Source: Candidatus Bathyarchaeota archaeon | GTDB lineage: Archaea; Thermoproteota; Bathyarchaeia; TCS64 | Assembly (NCBI GenBank): GCA_014730055.1 | Contig: WJIV01000067.1 | Location: forward strand, 1 to 64,000 | Reading direction: 5' to 3' | DNA length: 64,000 bases | Shown: piece after piece, positions 1-7,149 of the stretch | Position numbering within the stretch: position 1 is the first letter of the stretch | Layout of the letters: each line of letters begins with the position of its first letter | Notes under the pieces: generated by a model | Told to the model about the DNA's origin: nothing | What the model saw: the letters and a program-made list of their open reading frames with translations, nothing else | Database searches by the model: none | Position numbers and translations under genes: made by a program

Positions 1-7
1 ATTGTTT

Positions 8-526
8 TTATTTCTTGTATATTTCTTTGTAGATTTTCGCTTTGCTAAGTGTCCTTTCATGTTCCTTGTTCATATAGGCGTGCTCTGCCTCTCTGCATTC
101 TCGAACTGCCTTGGCAGGTACCCCTAGTACGAGTTGATTAGGTGGTATCTGGGTTCTCGGTGAGACAAGGGCACCTGATCCCACGATGGAGCGCTCTCCT
201 ATGCTGGCGTTATCAAGCACTATCGCACCGATTCCTATTATTGATCCATCTTCGATCCTTGAGCCGTGAACGGTGGCCCCATGGCTAATAATAACATCCG
301 CCCCAATATCGACGGGATTACCAGTTGGTGCCTCTATCAAGCAGTTCTCAAGTACCGTCGTGCGGGCTCCAATAGCAACCTTGTCATCATCTCCGCGAAT
401 AATTGCGTTGGTCCAGACATTGACATCCTCCTCCAGTGTAACGTCCCCTATTATCCATGACCCGGGAGCAAGGAACACGCTTGGATGGATACTGGGCTTC
501 TTTCCCTCAAACTCAATTACAGACAT
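8..526 (-). CDS. Gamma-carbonic-anhydrase-like hexapeptide-repeat protein
   Basis: Left-handed beta-helix protein of the gamma carbonic anhydrase / YrdA-PaaY group, 172 residues, a normal length for the family. Hexapeptide repeats run from about residue 15 to 135, followed by a C-terminal helix. R44-G-D46 matches the conserved Arg/Asp of the trimer interface. Two of the three family metal histidines are visible (H82 and H87 in SHGATVHG). The first one is replaced by glutamate (E65 in CLIEAPTG), so carbonic anhydrase activity is uncertain; an altered metal site or an acyltransferase-like role is possible. It starts 42 bases after the nadA stop on the same strand and may be co-transcribed. Family assignment is firm, function is not. 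Confidence 0.85.
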   Translation of the reverse strand: MSVIEFEGKKPSIHPSVFLAPGSWIIGDVTLEEDVNVWTNAIIRGDDDKVAIGARTTVLENCLIEAPTGNPVDIGADVIISHGATVHGSRIEDGSIIGIGAIVLDNASIGERSIVGSGALVSPRTQIPPNQLVLGVPAKAVRECREAEHAYMNKEHERTLSKAKIYKEIYKK

Positions 527-568
527 ATTACAACACCAGCAAAGGGCAGGGCTATGGAAAAAGGTTAC

Positions 569-1495
569 CTAGCTACTTAACTCGAGCATCAACTCTATAG
601 CATCTCTCGCTCTTGAGACGATATCCTCGTCCACTCTGATCTCTGGCGCCTCATTTACTAGAGACAGGTACAGATTGTCCAATCCTATCCTCTTCATGGC
701 AGCGCATACGGCGTGCTCTTTAGCTGGAAGGAACCTCTTATCAGGGTGCTCTCTTTTAAGGCGCTCAATTAGCCCGACCTCGGTACCTACTATGAAGGTT
801 TCTGCATCGGATTCGCGTGCTCTCCTCACCATGCCTCCTGTACTGAGGATGTAGTCTGCTAAATCCTGCAGCTCTGGCTCGCATTCCGGGTGTGCCCATA
901 GCTCTGCTTCTGGGTATTTCTTCTTCAGCTCTAGGGCCTCCTCTCCTTTTCCGATAAACCTGTGGACGTTACAGTGTCCGCCTTCGGGGACCACTATTAG
1001 GTTTACATCGGGTACCTGGTTCCTAACATAGTAGGCCAGGTTGCTGTCCGGGCCGAAGAGGACTTCCTCTGAGTCTAGTTTTCTGACTATCTCAGCGGCA
1101 TTGGCGCTGGTGCATGTTACGGTTGCTTCTGCCTTGGCCTCAGCAAGAGTATTAACGTATAGGACTACGGGTATTCCTGGGTGGTTTTCCTTAGCTTTTT
1201 TGAGCTGAGAGGTGGGAAGCATGGCTGCCATGGGGCAGCAGGCTTGGTGGCTGGGTAGTACTACCTTCTTATCAGGGTTTAGTATTGCAGCGGTCTCAGC
1301 CATGAAGTCCACACCACAGAATACTATCAGGTCCTTATCTTCCACTTTCTGGGCTTCACGACAGAGCCCTAGGGAATCCCCAATATAGTCAGCCAATACC
1401 TGGATCTCAGGTATCTGGTAGTTATGGACAAGAAATAACGCGTTCTTCTCTTCTTTTAGCTCGACTATCTTTTTCTGCTGCTCATTAAGCTTCAT
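569..1495 (-). CDS. nadA: Quinolinate synthase NadA
   Basis: Condenses iminoaspartate with dihydroxyacetone phosphate to quinolinate in de novo NAD synthesis; cytosolic [4Fe-4S] enzyme. 308 residues, the compact archaeal/Thermotoga size. The opening has the family motif FLVHNYQIPEIQ. Candidate cluster cysteines are C86 or C87 (SHQACCPMA), C175 (EGGHCNVH) and C264 (HAVCAAMK), with the spacing of about 87-89 residues known for this fold. The ATG immediately follows the nadC stop (adjacent bases 1495/1496), so the two are translated from one message. No aspartate oxidase or aspartate dehydrogenase gene is in the window, so the iminoaspartate source is elsewhere. Confidence 0.97.
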   Translation of the reverse strand: MKLNEQQKKIVELKEEKNALFLVHNYQIPEIQVLADYIGDSLGLCREAQKVEDKDLIVFCGVDFMAETAAILNPDKKVVLPSHQACCPMAAMLPTSQLKKAKENHPGIPVVLYVNTLAEAKAEATVTCTSANAAEIVRKLDSEEVLFGPDSNLAYYVRNQVPDVNLIVVPEGGHCNVHRFIGKGEEALELKKKYPEAELWAHPECEPELQDLADYILSTGGMVRRARESDAETFIVGTEVGLIERLKREHPDKRFLPAKEHAVCAAMKRIGLDNLYLSLVNEAPEIRVDEDIVSRARDAIELMLELSS

Positions 1496-2353
1496 TTACA
1501 TCATCTCAATCTCTAGTTTCACATCGAGGCTATCGACACTGTGGGTAAGTGACCCAAGGGAGATAACATCTACCCCTGTTACAGCATATTCTGAAATATT
1601 ACCAATCGTAATCCCACCCGAGGCCTCGAACAGAAATCCCTCTCGCAGGCCCTTCTTTCTGAGCACACCAAGGTTCTCAATTATCTCAGATGGGCTCATA
1701 TTGTCAAACATAATTATATCAGCCCCAGCCTCTGCCGCCTCTATTGCACCCTCAAGGCTCCTGACCTCCACCTCAATCTTTTTGGTAAAGCTCACCTTTT
1801 CCCGGGTCCTCCTTATAGCCTCCGTTATCGAGGGCAGAAGCTCAAGATGATTATCCTTGATCAAGACACAGTCGTCAAGTCCGAAACGATGTGGGTCACC
1901 CCCGCCATGAACTATGGCTCTTTTATCGAAGATCCTTAATCCGGGGACAGTTTTCCTAGTGGCGGCAATTCTAACATCAGGGCTACCCTCATGGGCAATT
2001 TCTACGACTTTTGAGGTTTTTGTGGCGATCCCAGCCATGCGTCCAACGAGATTCAGAGCCAGCCTCTCACCCATTAGGATAGCTCTTGCTAAACCAGAGA
2101 TCTCCATCAATGTTTTCCTTTCTTCTGTCTTCGTTCCTTCGTCTACGTATATTGAGGGTTCACATCCTAACAGACTGAAAACAATTGAAGCCTCTGTGAG
2201 CCCTGAGACCACACCTGGCTCCTTAAAGTATAGCTTCGCTTTAGCTTCCTGATCCCGGGAGATGAGGGATTCCGAAGTTATATCTCCATAGCCCAGGTCT
2301 TCCTTTAGGAATTCTTTGATCTTATCTCTTACGATAAATTTGTACTCGTTCAT
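1496..2353 (-). CDS. nadC: Nicotinate-nucleotide pyrophosphorylase (carboxylating) NadC
   Basis: Quinolinate phosphoribosyltransferase: converts quinolinate and PRPP to nicotinate mononucleotide, CO2 and PPi, the step after NadA. 285 residues, full length. The N-terminal sandwich domain is followed by the alpha/beta barrel with the substrate-binding stretch AATRKTVPGLR, then HGGGDPHRFGLDD and KDNHL, and the barrel motif EVEVRSLEGA with DIIMFDNMSP. First gene of a nadC-nadA unit. A GAGGGAGA sequence lies just upstream of the ATG. The divergent promoter region contains a strong inverted repeat (2393-2421) that overlaps its likely TATA element, so transcription is probably controlled by a DNA-binding repressor. 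Confidence 0.97.
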   Translation of the reverse strand: MNEYKFIVRDKIKEFLKEDLGYGDITSESLISRDQEAKAKLYFKEPGVVSGLTEASIVFSLLGCEPSIYVDEGTKTEERKTLMEISGLARAILMGERLALNLVGRMAGIATKTSKVVEIAHEGSPDVRIAATRKTVPGLRIFDKRAIVHGGGDPHRFGLDDCVLIKDNHLELLPSITEAIRRTREKVSFTKKIEVEVRSLEGAIEAAEAGADIIMFDNMSPSEIIENLGVLRKKGLREGFLFEASGGITIGNISEYAVTGVDVISLGSLTHSVDSLDVKLEIEMM

Positions 2354-2392
2354 ACTGTTCTCCCTCTTGAATATATCACTCGGCTTTCTGAA

Positions 2393-2421
2393 GAACAGTT
2401 AATACCCGCTTTTAACTGTTC
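2393..2421. promoter_or_regulatory. Candidate operator: 10+10 bp inverted repeat between nadC and the Lin0512 gene
   Basis: Perfect 10-base arms, GAACAGTTAA at 2393-2402 and TTAACTGTTC at 2412-2421, separated by 9 bases. An extra half site ACTGTTC lies at 2354-2360, directly upstream of the nadC start. The repeat covers the TTAAAAG element that could be the minus-strand TATA box, and lies upstream of the plus-strand TATA-like CTTTTAATG near 2437-2445. Both positions suit a dimeric regulator. The regulator is not identified. Confidence 0.6.
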
Positions 2422-2473
2422 CCCGGAATTGGATAAGCTTTTAATGGCGTATCTTGACAGAGACTTGGTCTGA

Positions 2474-2863
2474 ATGAATTATAGACGATATCTTCTGGAA
2501 GTTGGGACTGGCATAGACCTCCATGGTAAAGACGAGACGAAGGCTGCTAAAAGAGCTGTAAAGGACGCGATAAGCCATAGCAGCATGATTGGCCTAGGTC
2601 AGTTATTCAAGATTGATAGCTTTGAGGAACTTGAGGACGCTCTTCTCGTTGACGTTACCGTTGCCACACCTAGTCCCGAAAAAGTGAATGGGGAAGAAGT
2701 GCTCAGTGTCCTCCCTGAAGGCAGGAGAAGAATCACCATCGTAAAAGGGGGTATGGAGTACCCTGTAGAGGATACTCAGGACATATCTAAGACTCACGGG
2801 GTAGTCCTGGTAAACTGTGTCATCGTTGTTCTTGTCGATGTGGATAAGCTGGAGAGAAGGTAG
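2474..2863 (+). CDS. Lin0512 family protein
   Basis: 129-residue protein matching the Lin0512 family of small conserved proteins of unknown function. Typical features are the opening RRYLLEVGTGIDLHGKDETKAA, split here as RRYLLEVGTG and IDLHGKD, followed by a helix with KRAVKDAI, and a C-terminal beta-strand segment VVLVNCVIVVLVD. It is transcribed divergently from nadC and shares its operator-like region, which hints at a link with NAD or pyridine metabolism, but that is context only. A TATA-like element near 2437-2445 would put transcription start close to the ATG, so the message may be nearly leaderless. Confidence 0.75.
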   Translation: MNYRRYLLEVGTGIDLHGKDETKAAKRAVKDAISHSSMIGLGQLFKIDSFEELEDALLVDVTVATPSPEKVNGEEVLSVLPEGRRRITIVKGGMEYPVEDTQDISKTHGVVLVNCVIVVLVDVDKLERR

Positions 2864-2864
2864 A

Positions 2865-3332
2865 TTATTCCAGCTTTTCTCCACAGCTAGTACAGAATGT
2901 ACTGTCAGCTGGAACTTTTTGCCCGCAATTTGGACAATATTTAGCTTCCTCAGGGGGTGCCTTTTTTCTAGCTTTCCTCTCCTCAATTGTCCCTTTAGCT
3001 GAGTCTATACCTTTCTCCGCCACCTCTATGCCCCGATCTATCCCCTTTCTAGCCATTCGAAGGGCCGAGCCAAAACCTTTCCTCGCTTTTTCTTTAGCTC
3101 TCTTAACATCCTGCTCCTTGATATCTATCTTCAATATGCTTTTCTCAGAACCCTTTTTTTCTTCCGTCACTGGCTCTGAAATATCAGTTTTAACCTCACT
3201 CTCAACTTCCTCCGCTAATTCGGATCTCTCAGGAGCAGCCTCTTCGATAGCAACCTCATTTCTGGTTCCACACTCGGGGCAAAATTTTTGATTCTCATCC
3301 AATTCTGTTCCACAATTTGAACAAAATACCAT
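2865..3332 (-). CDS. Double zinc-ribbon protein with 11-residue amphipathic repeats
   Basis: Unrecognised protein with a zinc ribbon at each end: C4/C7 and C18/C21 at the N terminus (CSNCGTEL ... CPECG) and C133/C136 and C147/C150 at the C terminus (CPNCGQ ... CTSCG). Between them lies an acidic stretch (about residues 25-60), then a basic helical part with three 11-residue repeats at 83-93, 94-104 and 105-115, each of the pattern (A)-(R/E)-K-G-hydrophobic. Such 11-mers are typical of membrane-surface amphipathic helices. The ATG at 3332 is preferred over a GTG three codons upstream because MVFCSNCG is the usual opening of such proteins. It ends 1 base from the convergent Lin0512 gene. Confidence 0.7.
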   Translation of the reverse strand: MVFCSNCGTELDENQKFCPECGTRNEVAIEEAAPERSELAEEVESEVKTDISEPVTEEKKGSEKSILKIDIKEQDVKRAKEKARKGFGSALRMARKGIDRGIEVAEKGIDSAKGTIEERKARKKAPPEEAKYCPNCGQKVPADSTFCTSCGEKLE

Positions 3333-3366
3333 GTTTATCACTTTAATGATAATTTGGTTGTTTTTA

Positions 3367-4245
3367 TTATTTTTTGAGAACCTTAACGAAGTAATCAGCG
3401 ATTAATGAGGGTATATTCACCCCAGTAGTTTCTACAAGTGCTTTATACCCAGGGAAACAGTTAGCTTCCAGTACGATAGGTTGTCCATCTGTTCTTGGCA
3501 GTATATCAAGCCCTGTAATCTTAAAATCCATAGCTTCAGCAACTTTTACCGCTATCTCATCGTATATGGAATCATTAAACTCCTCAGCATATCCTCCTAC
3601 AGATACGTTGTATCTGAAATCCTCGGGGTTAGATCTTTTTTCTCTTCCAACAACCTCTCCGTCTATTACAAAGCATCGTATATCATACCCCATATTGGGA
3701 ACATATTCCTGTAGATAGTAAACCCCCTTTCCATGGCCTCGAGAGTACCAGGATAGAAACTGCATTAGATCTCCTCGACTTCTAATCTTGCTGAGTTTCA
3801 TAACTCCAATGCCCCGTGCGAGGCAGATCGGCTTCAATACCACCTCTTTACCTGAGTTAAGGAGGCTCCTGGCGAAGTCATAGGCCTTGTCGATGTTCTC
3901 TGTAATTAGAGTTCGAGGGTGAGGAAGATCAAATTCCCTAAGTTTCAATGTAAGGTATTCTTTTGAATAATATAACATACTTTCAAGGGGGTTAATTATT
4001 ATAGAGTTCTCATCAAAAATTCGTAGTAGGATTAATCTATGGAGCAGTTCAAAGGTAGTGCCTCGATGTAGCATATTGCTCGGTACATAAACCAGATCGT
4101 AATCCGGTTTAAAATCGGGTAGCATAAGATCCCATGGAGCTTTGTAATCCACAGCTATACCCCTATCTTGAATCTCCTGTCTAACCCAGCCGGTTTCCCT
4201 CGTAGCTGGGTTATCAGTATAGATTAGTATGCTCAAATTACTCAT
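3367..4245 (-). CDS. RimK-type ATP-grasp ligase
   Basis: 292-residue member of the RimK/LysX/CofF ATP-grasp family, which forms amide bonds between a carboxylate (as acyl phosphate) and an amino group, often adding glutamate. Visible elements are the pre-ATP-grasp N-terminal domain, the ATP-binding strand VVLKPICLARGIGVMKL (about residues 135-151), YLQEYVPNMGYDIRCFVI with the conserved D-R, and the metal-binding end GLDILPRTDGQPIVLEANCF with Glu and Asn. Candidates for its acceptor include ribosomal protein, LysW-like carrier, F420 or methanopterin; none can be chosen here. It stands alone, divergent from padR, so substrate is unknown. Confidence 0.8.
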   Translation of the reverse strand: MSNLSILIYTDNPATRETGWVRQEIQDRGIAVDYKAPWDLMLPDFKPDYDLVYVPSNMLHRGTTFELLHRLILLRIFDENSIIINPLESMLYYSKEYLTLKLREFDLPHPRTLITENIDKAYDFARSLLNSGKEVVLKPICLARGIGVMKLSKIRSRGDLMQFLSWYSRGHGKGVYYLQEYVPNMGYDIRCFVIDGEVVGREKRSNPEDFRYNVSVGGYAEEFNDSIYDEIAVKVAEAMDFKITGLDILPRTDGQPIVLEANCFPGYKALVETTGVNIPSLIADYFVKVLKK

Positions 4246-4340
4246 ATTCGAGAAGCCCAGACGAGGTTTATAATATTATCCTAGTATATACTTTCATCTT
4301 CTATATAGGGAAGGTTTAAGAGCACCCATATATGGCAATA

Positions 4341-4367
4341 GTTGAGGTCTACATAGTAGAGGTCAAC
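4341..4367. promoter_or_regulatory. Candidate PadR operator and promoter
   Basis: A 27-base dyad built as GTTGA-GG-TCTAC-ATA-GTAGA-GG-TCAAC, symmetric except for the two GG pairs, centred on 4354. It lies just upstream of the padR ATG (4370) and about 23 bases downstream of a TATA-like CATATATG (4327-4334), where transcription should start. This is a good position for autorepression by PadR. Confidence 0.55.
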
Positions 4368-4369
4368 CC

Positions 4370-4915
4370 ATGTCCATGAGTATAGACAGTCAGACTCCTT
4401 TCAGGATGCCCATTAGCCCCCTACAAGTACTTCTACTAATCCAGCTTGAGGGAGGACCTAAATATGGATACGAGATGCTTAAAATCCTCAAAGACGAGTT
4501 CGAAGGGACATGGGAACCTCAGACAGGAACCGTTTATCCCGCATTAAAAAGTCTCGAGAAAAAAGGCTTTGTTAATACTTTCGAGAAAGAAGGAACAGAT
4601 TACTACCGCATAACAAATGATGGAAAAGACCTATTTAATTACCTAGAGAAGCATTTCCTCAACTCGGTTGAATTCACGGTAAAATATCTATCCGTAGTCT
4701 TCAAGTGGATGAGCAAAGAGATGAGGATTGGTGCCCTCAGTCTACTAAATGAGCTGCTGAAAAGAGATAAGGTAATGACACATGATATGCTCGCAGATTT
4801 CTACGAGAGTGTGGATGACAGTATAAAGAAACCTTTCCTCGAAAAATTACACCAGAGAACGAAAGAACGGCTCGAACTGATCGAAAAACTACTCGAAGGG
4901 GAACCAAAAAAATGA
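4370..4915 (+). CDS. PadR family transcriptional regulator
   Basis: 181-residue winged-helix regulator of the PadR family. The N-terminal domain shows the family signature LLLIQLEGGPKYGYEMLKIL, then GTVYPALKSLEKKGFV (recognition helix and turn) and the wing DYYRITNDGKDL. The long C-terminal helical part resembles the dimerisation region of PadR-s1/s2 proteins. It is first in a five-gene unit and overlaps the next gene by 4 bases (ATGA), so it most likely regulates the ABC export-type cluster it heads and itself through the dyad at 4341-4367. The ligand is unknown. Confidence 0.92.
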   Translation: MSMSIDSQTPFRMPISPLQVLLLIQLEGGPKYGYEMLKILKDEFEGTWEPQTGTVYPALKSLEKKGFVNTFEKEGTDYYRITNDGKDLFNYLEKHFLNSVEFTVKYLSVVFKWMSKEMRIGALSLLNELLKRDKVMTHDMLADFYESVDDSIKKPFLEKLHQRTKERLELIEKLLEGEPKK

Positions 4916-5607
4916 CACCAGTAGTGGAGACAATAGACCTAAGCAAAACCTATATGTCCGGTGGAAGACCATTAGAGGTTCTCAAGGACGTTAATCTTAC
5001 CATAGAACCTGGAGAATTCATGGCAGTTATGGGACCCAGCGGTAGCGGTAAAAGCACATTGCTCAATATGATTGGGGCCCTTGATAGGCCGACAAAAGGA
5101 AAGGTCTTTATAAATGGAGTAGATCTATCCCAGCTCAACGACAACAAGTTGGCTGATCTTCGTAACAGGGAAATCGGATTCATTTTCCAGTTCTTCAACC
5201 TCATACCACGGATGGATGCTCAGGGAAACGTTGAGCTACCAATGGCAATAAGAGGGATCTCCCGCTCAAAAAGGACTGCGAGAGCACAAGAATTACTAAA
5301 ATTAGTTGGACTTGCGGAGAGATCTGATCATAAGCCTAGCCAGTTAAGTGGTGGAGAGCAGCAGCGTGTAGCAATTGCTAGGGCGCTTGCAAATGAGCCA
5401 CACTTAATTCTTGCAGACGAGCTCACAGGGAACCTAGATTCAACTACAGGAGCAGAGATAATGAATCTTCTTAAGAGATTAAATAAAGAGGAAGGGAAAA
5501 CCTTCATTCTAATAACACACGACCCACAGGTTGGTCAGAGTACAGATAGGCTTGTCCAACTCAGAGATGGAGAAGTGGTTGGAGAGAAAAGATTTGAGGC
5601 ATTTTAA
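4912..5607 (+). CDS. ABC transporter ATP-binding protein, MacB/LolD type
   Basis: 231-residue ATPase of the MacB/LolD/FtsE subfamily, which works with FtsX-type permeases to export or mechanically transmit rather than import. Walker A is GPSGSGKS (41-48), Q-loop Q93, signature LSGGEQQR from 145, Walker B LILADE with catalytic E170, and switch H203 (ITHD). The residue after the Walker B glutamate is Leu (ADELTGNLD) where this subfamily nearly always has Pro. It overlaps padR by 4 bases. The partner permease is the FtsX-type protein at 7150-8343, with an exoprotein gene between them. Confidence 0.95.
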   Translation: MTPVVETIDLSKTYMSGGRPLEVLKDVNLTIEPGEFMAVMGPSGSGKSTLLNMIGALDRPTKGKVFINGVDLSQLNDNKLADLRNREIGFIFQFFNLIPRMDAQGNVELPMAIRGISRSKRTARAQELLKLVGLAERSDHKPSQLSGGEQQRVAIARALANEPHLILADELTGNLDSTTGAEIMNLLKRLNKEEGKTFILITHDPQVGQSTDRLVQLRDGEVVGEKRFEAF

Positions 5608-5608
5608 A

Positions 5609-7138
5609 ATGAAAAGAAAGTATTCAGGATTATTATTACTAATTGCGTTAGTAATGTCGAGTTTCAATTTTCTAGTACCAGTATCAGGTAATATCCTAGA
5701 GGTATCAGTGGATGATATTTATCTGACAGCCGGTGAGATAAACAGTATAGAAATTAACCTCCATAATGTTGGTGAGCTTGATGTTTTCACAGTGGAGGCT
5801 CTTCTATCATCACAGACGCCAGGGGTTCAGATATTGGAGGATTCTCACAAAGTTTATGATGAGATAGCAAAAGGGAGAACGAAGAGTTATCATCCTAAGA
5901 TCTACGTAAACCAGGGCACACCATTGGGAGCATACACCCTAACATTAAATGTAAAATACATCAGATATGGGACCATCTTCGACAGCACCATTTCAGTTCC
6001 CTTAGGGGTAGTCGTCAGTAAAGGGTTTACGCCTAGACTCGTCTACTCCTCAGATACAGAGTCCGTAAATGTCAGGACAGGTGGGAACAACTTATTACAA
6101 TACTCTTTTACAAATGAGGGGGAGAGCAACCTAACAAACATAGAGTTTAGTCTTCAATCAAGCATTAACCAAATATCTATAGTCAGTGGCTCAACGCGTA
6201 ACATCGACTCCATTTTAGTTGGGGATACAATAACTCTAACTCCCACAGTTAGTGTCTTAGAAGGAACCCCTCTCGGAGCTTATGTTATTTCAGCAACAGC
6301 ATCTTACAGAGACGAGGCTGGGGCACAGTTTTTCCAGAACTTTGTATTGCCTGTTAACGTAGATCAGACTGCAGTATCAAAGAATACCCTAATCACGATT
6401 AAAGAGACGACTATAAAAAATCAGCCTATTAATCCAGGGGACGACTTCGAAATAAACATCGAAATAGAATGCAGCGGTTCTGATGCTTACGAGGTTATCT
6501 CCTCACTAAATTTTCAGGGTAACCAAGCTCTATCACCATTAAACCCCACAAGTGTAAGCTTAGGCGATATGGAAGTTGGAGAGACATCTCAAGTATCCTA
6601 TAGACTTCTAGCATCAGGAGATATACCTGCAGGTCAGTACCCAATAATTACCACAATTAGTTATACAAACTCAAAAGGTATGCCCTCCCAACTCACAGAA
6701 ACGTTAACCGTTAGGGTAGAGGGATTAATAGACTTCGAGATCCTAGATGCTCCCAGTCTAAAGCTGCGAAAGGGAGAGGTAGGTGAACTTGAAGCTGATC
6801 TCCTTCTTATTGGTACAGAGAGCGTACAATTTGTAAGTATAGAGGTACTAGAGAATGATGTAATTGAGCGCGTATCAGGAAGTACGGAGTATATTGGCGC
6901 AGTGGACCCGGATAGCCCAATTCCCTTCGATCTAAACTACAGAGTTAGAGAGGATGCATCAAACGGGGAACACGATATAGACTTACGTGTTCTTTACAGG
7001 GACCATCTAAATAGAGAGCATTACGAGGAATTATCGTTAAACCTTGAGATAAGCGAGCAGTCGGGAGAACAACCCCAGGAACCTAATAATACCGGCATAT
7101 GGCTCTGGTTGAGAAGAATCTTTGGCTTAGGACCATAA
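5609..7138 (+). CDS. Secreted exoprotein with four Ig-like repeats, ABC-cluster partner
   Basis: 509-residue exported protein. The ATG at 5609 directly follows the ABC ATPase stop and gives a classic signal peptide (KRK then a hydrophobic core LLLLIALVM ending near PVSG). A longer in-frame start inside the ABC gene is unlikely. About four repeats of roughly 105 residues follow, each an Ig/CARDB/NEW3-like beta-sandwich with a recurring G(T/D)xxGxY strand motif (TPLGAYTLTL, TPLGAYVISA, IPAGQYPIIT, ASNGEHDIDL). The C terminus GIWLWLRRIFGLGP is too short for a normal membrane anchor. It lies between the ATPase and permease genes, so it is probably the extracytoplasmic part or substrate receptor of that complex. 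Confidence 0.75.
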   Translation: MKRKYSGLLLLIALVMSSFNFLVPVSGNILEVSVDDIYLTAGEINSIEINLHNVGELDVFTVEALLSSQTPGVQILEDSHKVYDEIAKGRTKSYHPKIYVNQGTPLGAYTLTLNVKYIRYGTIFDSTISVPLGVVVSKGFTPRLVYSSDTESVNVRTGGNNLLQYSFTNEGESNLTNIEFSLQSSINQISIVSGSTRNIDSILVGDTITLTPTVSVLEGTPLGAYVISATASYRDEAGAQFFQNFVLPVNVDQTAVSKNTLITIKETTIKNQPINPGDDFEINIEIECSGSDAYEVISSLNFQGNQALSPLNPTSVSLGDMEVGETSQVSYRLLASGDIPAGQYPIITTISYTNSKGMPSQLTETLTVRVEGLIDFEILDAPSLKLRKGEVGELEADLLLIGTESVQFVSIEVLENDVIERVSGSTEYIGAVDPDSPIPFDLNYRVREDASNGEHDIDLRVLYRDHLNREHYEELSLNLEISEQSGEQPQEPNNTGIWLWLRRIFGLGP

Positions 7139-7149
7139 AGGTAAGAAAA

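Noticed and set aside
5531..5608. Upstream start of the exoprotein inside the ABC ATPase gene
   Set aside because: The extension would bury the signal peptide; the ATG at 5609 directly after the ATPase stop is better.
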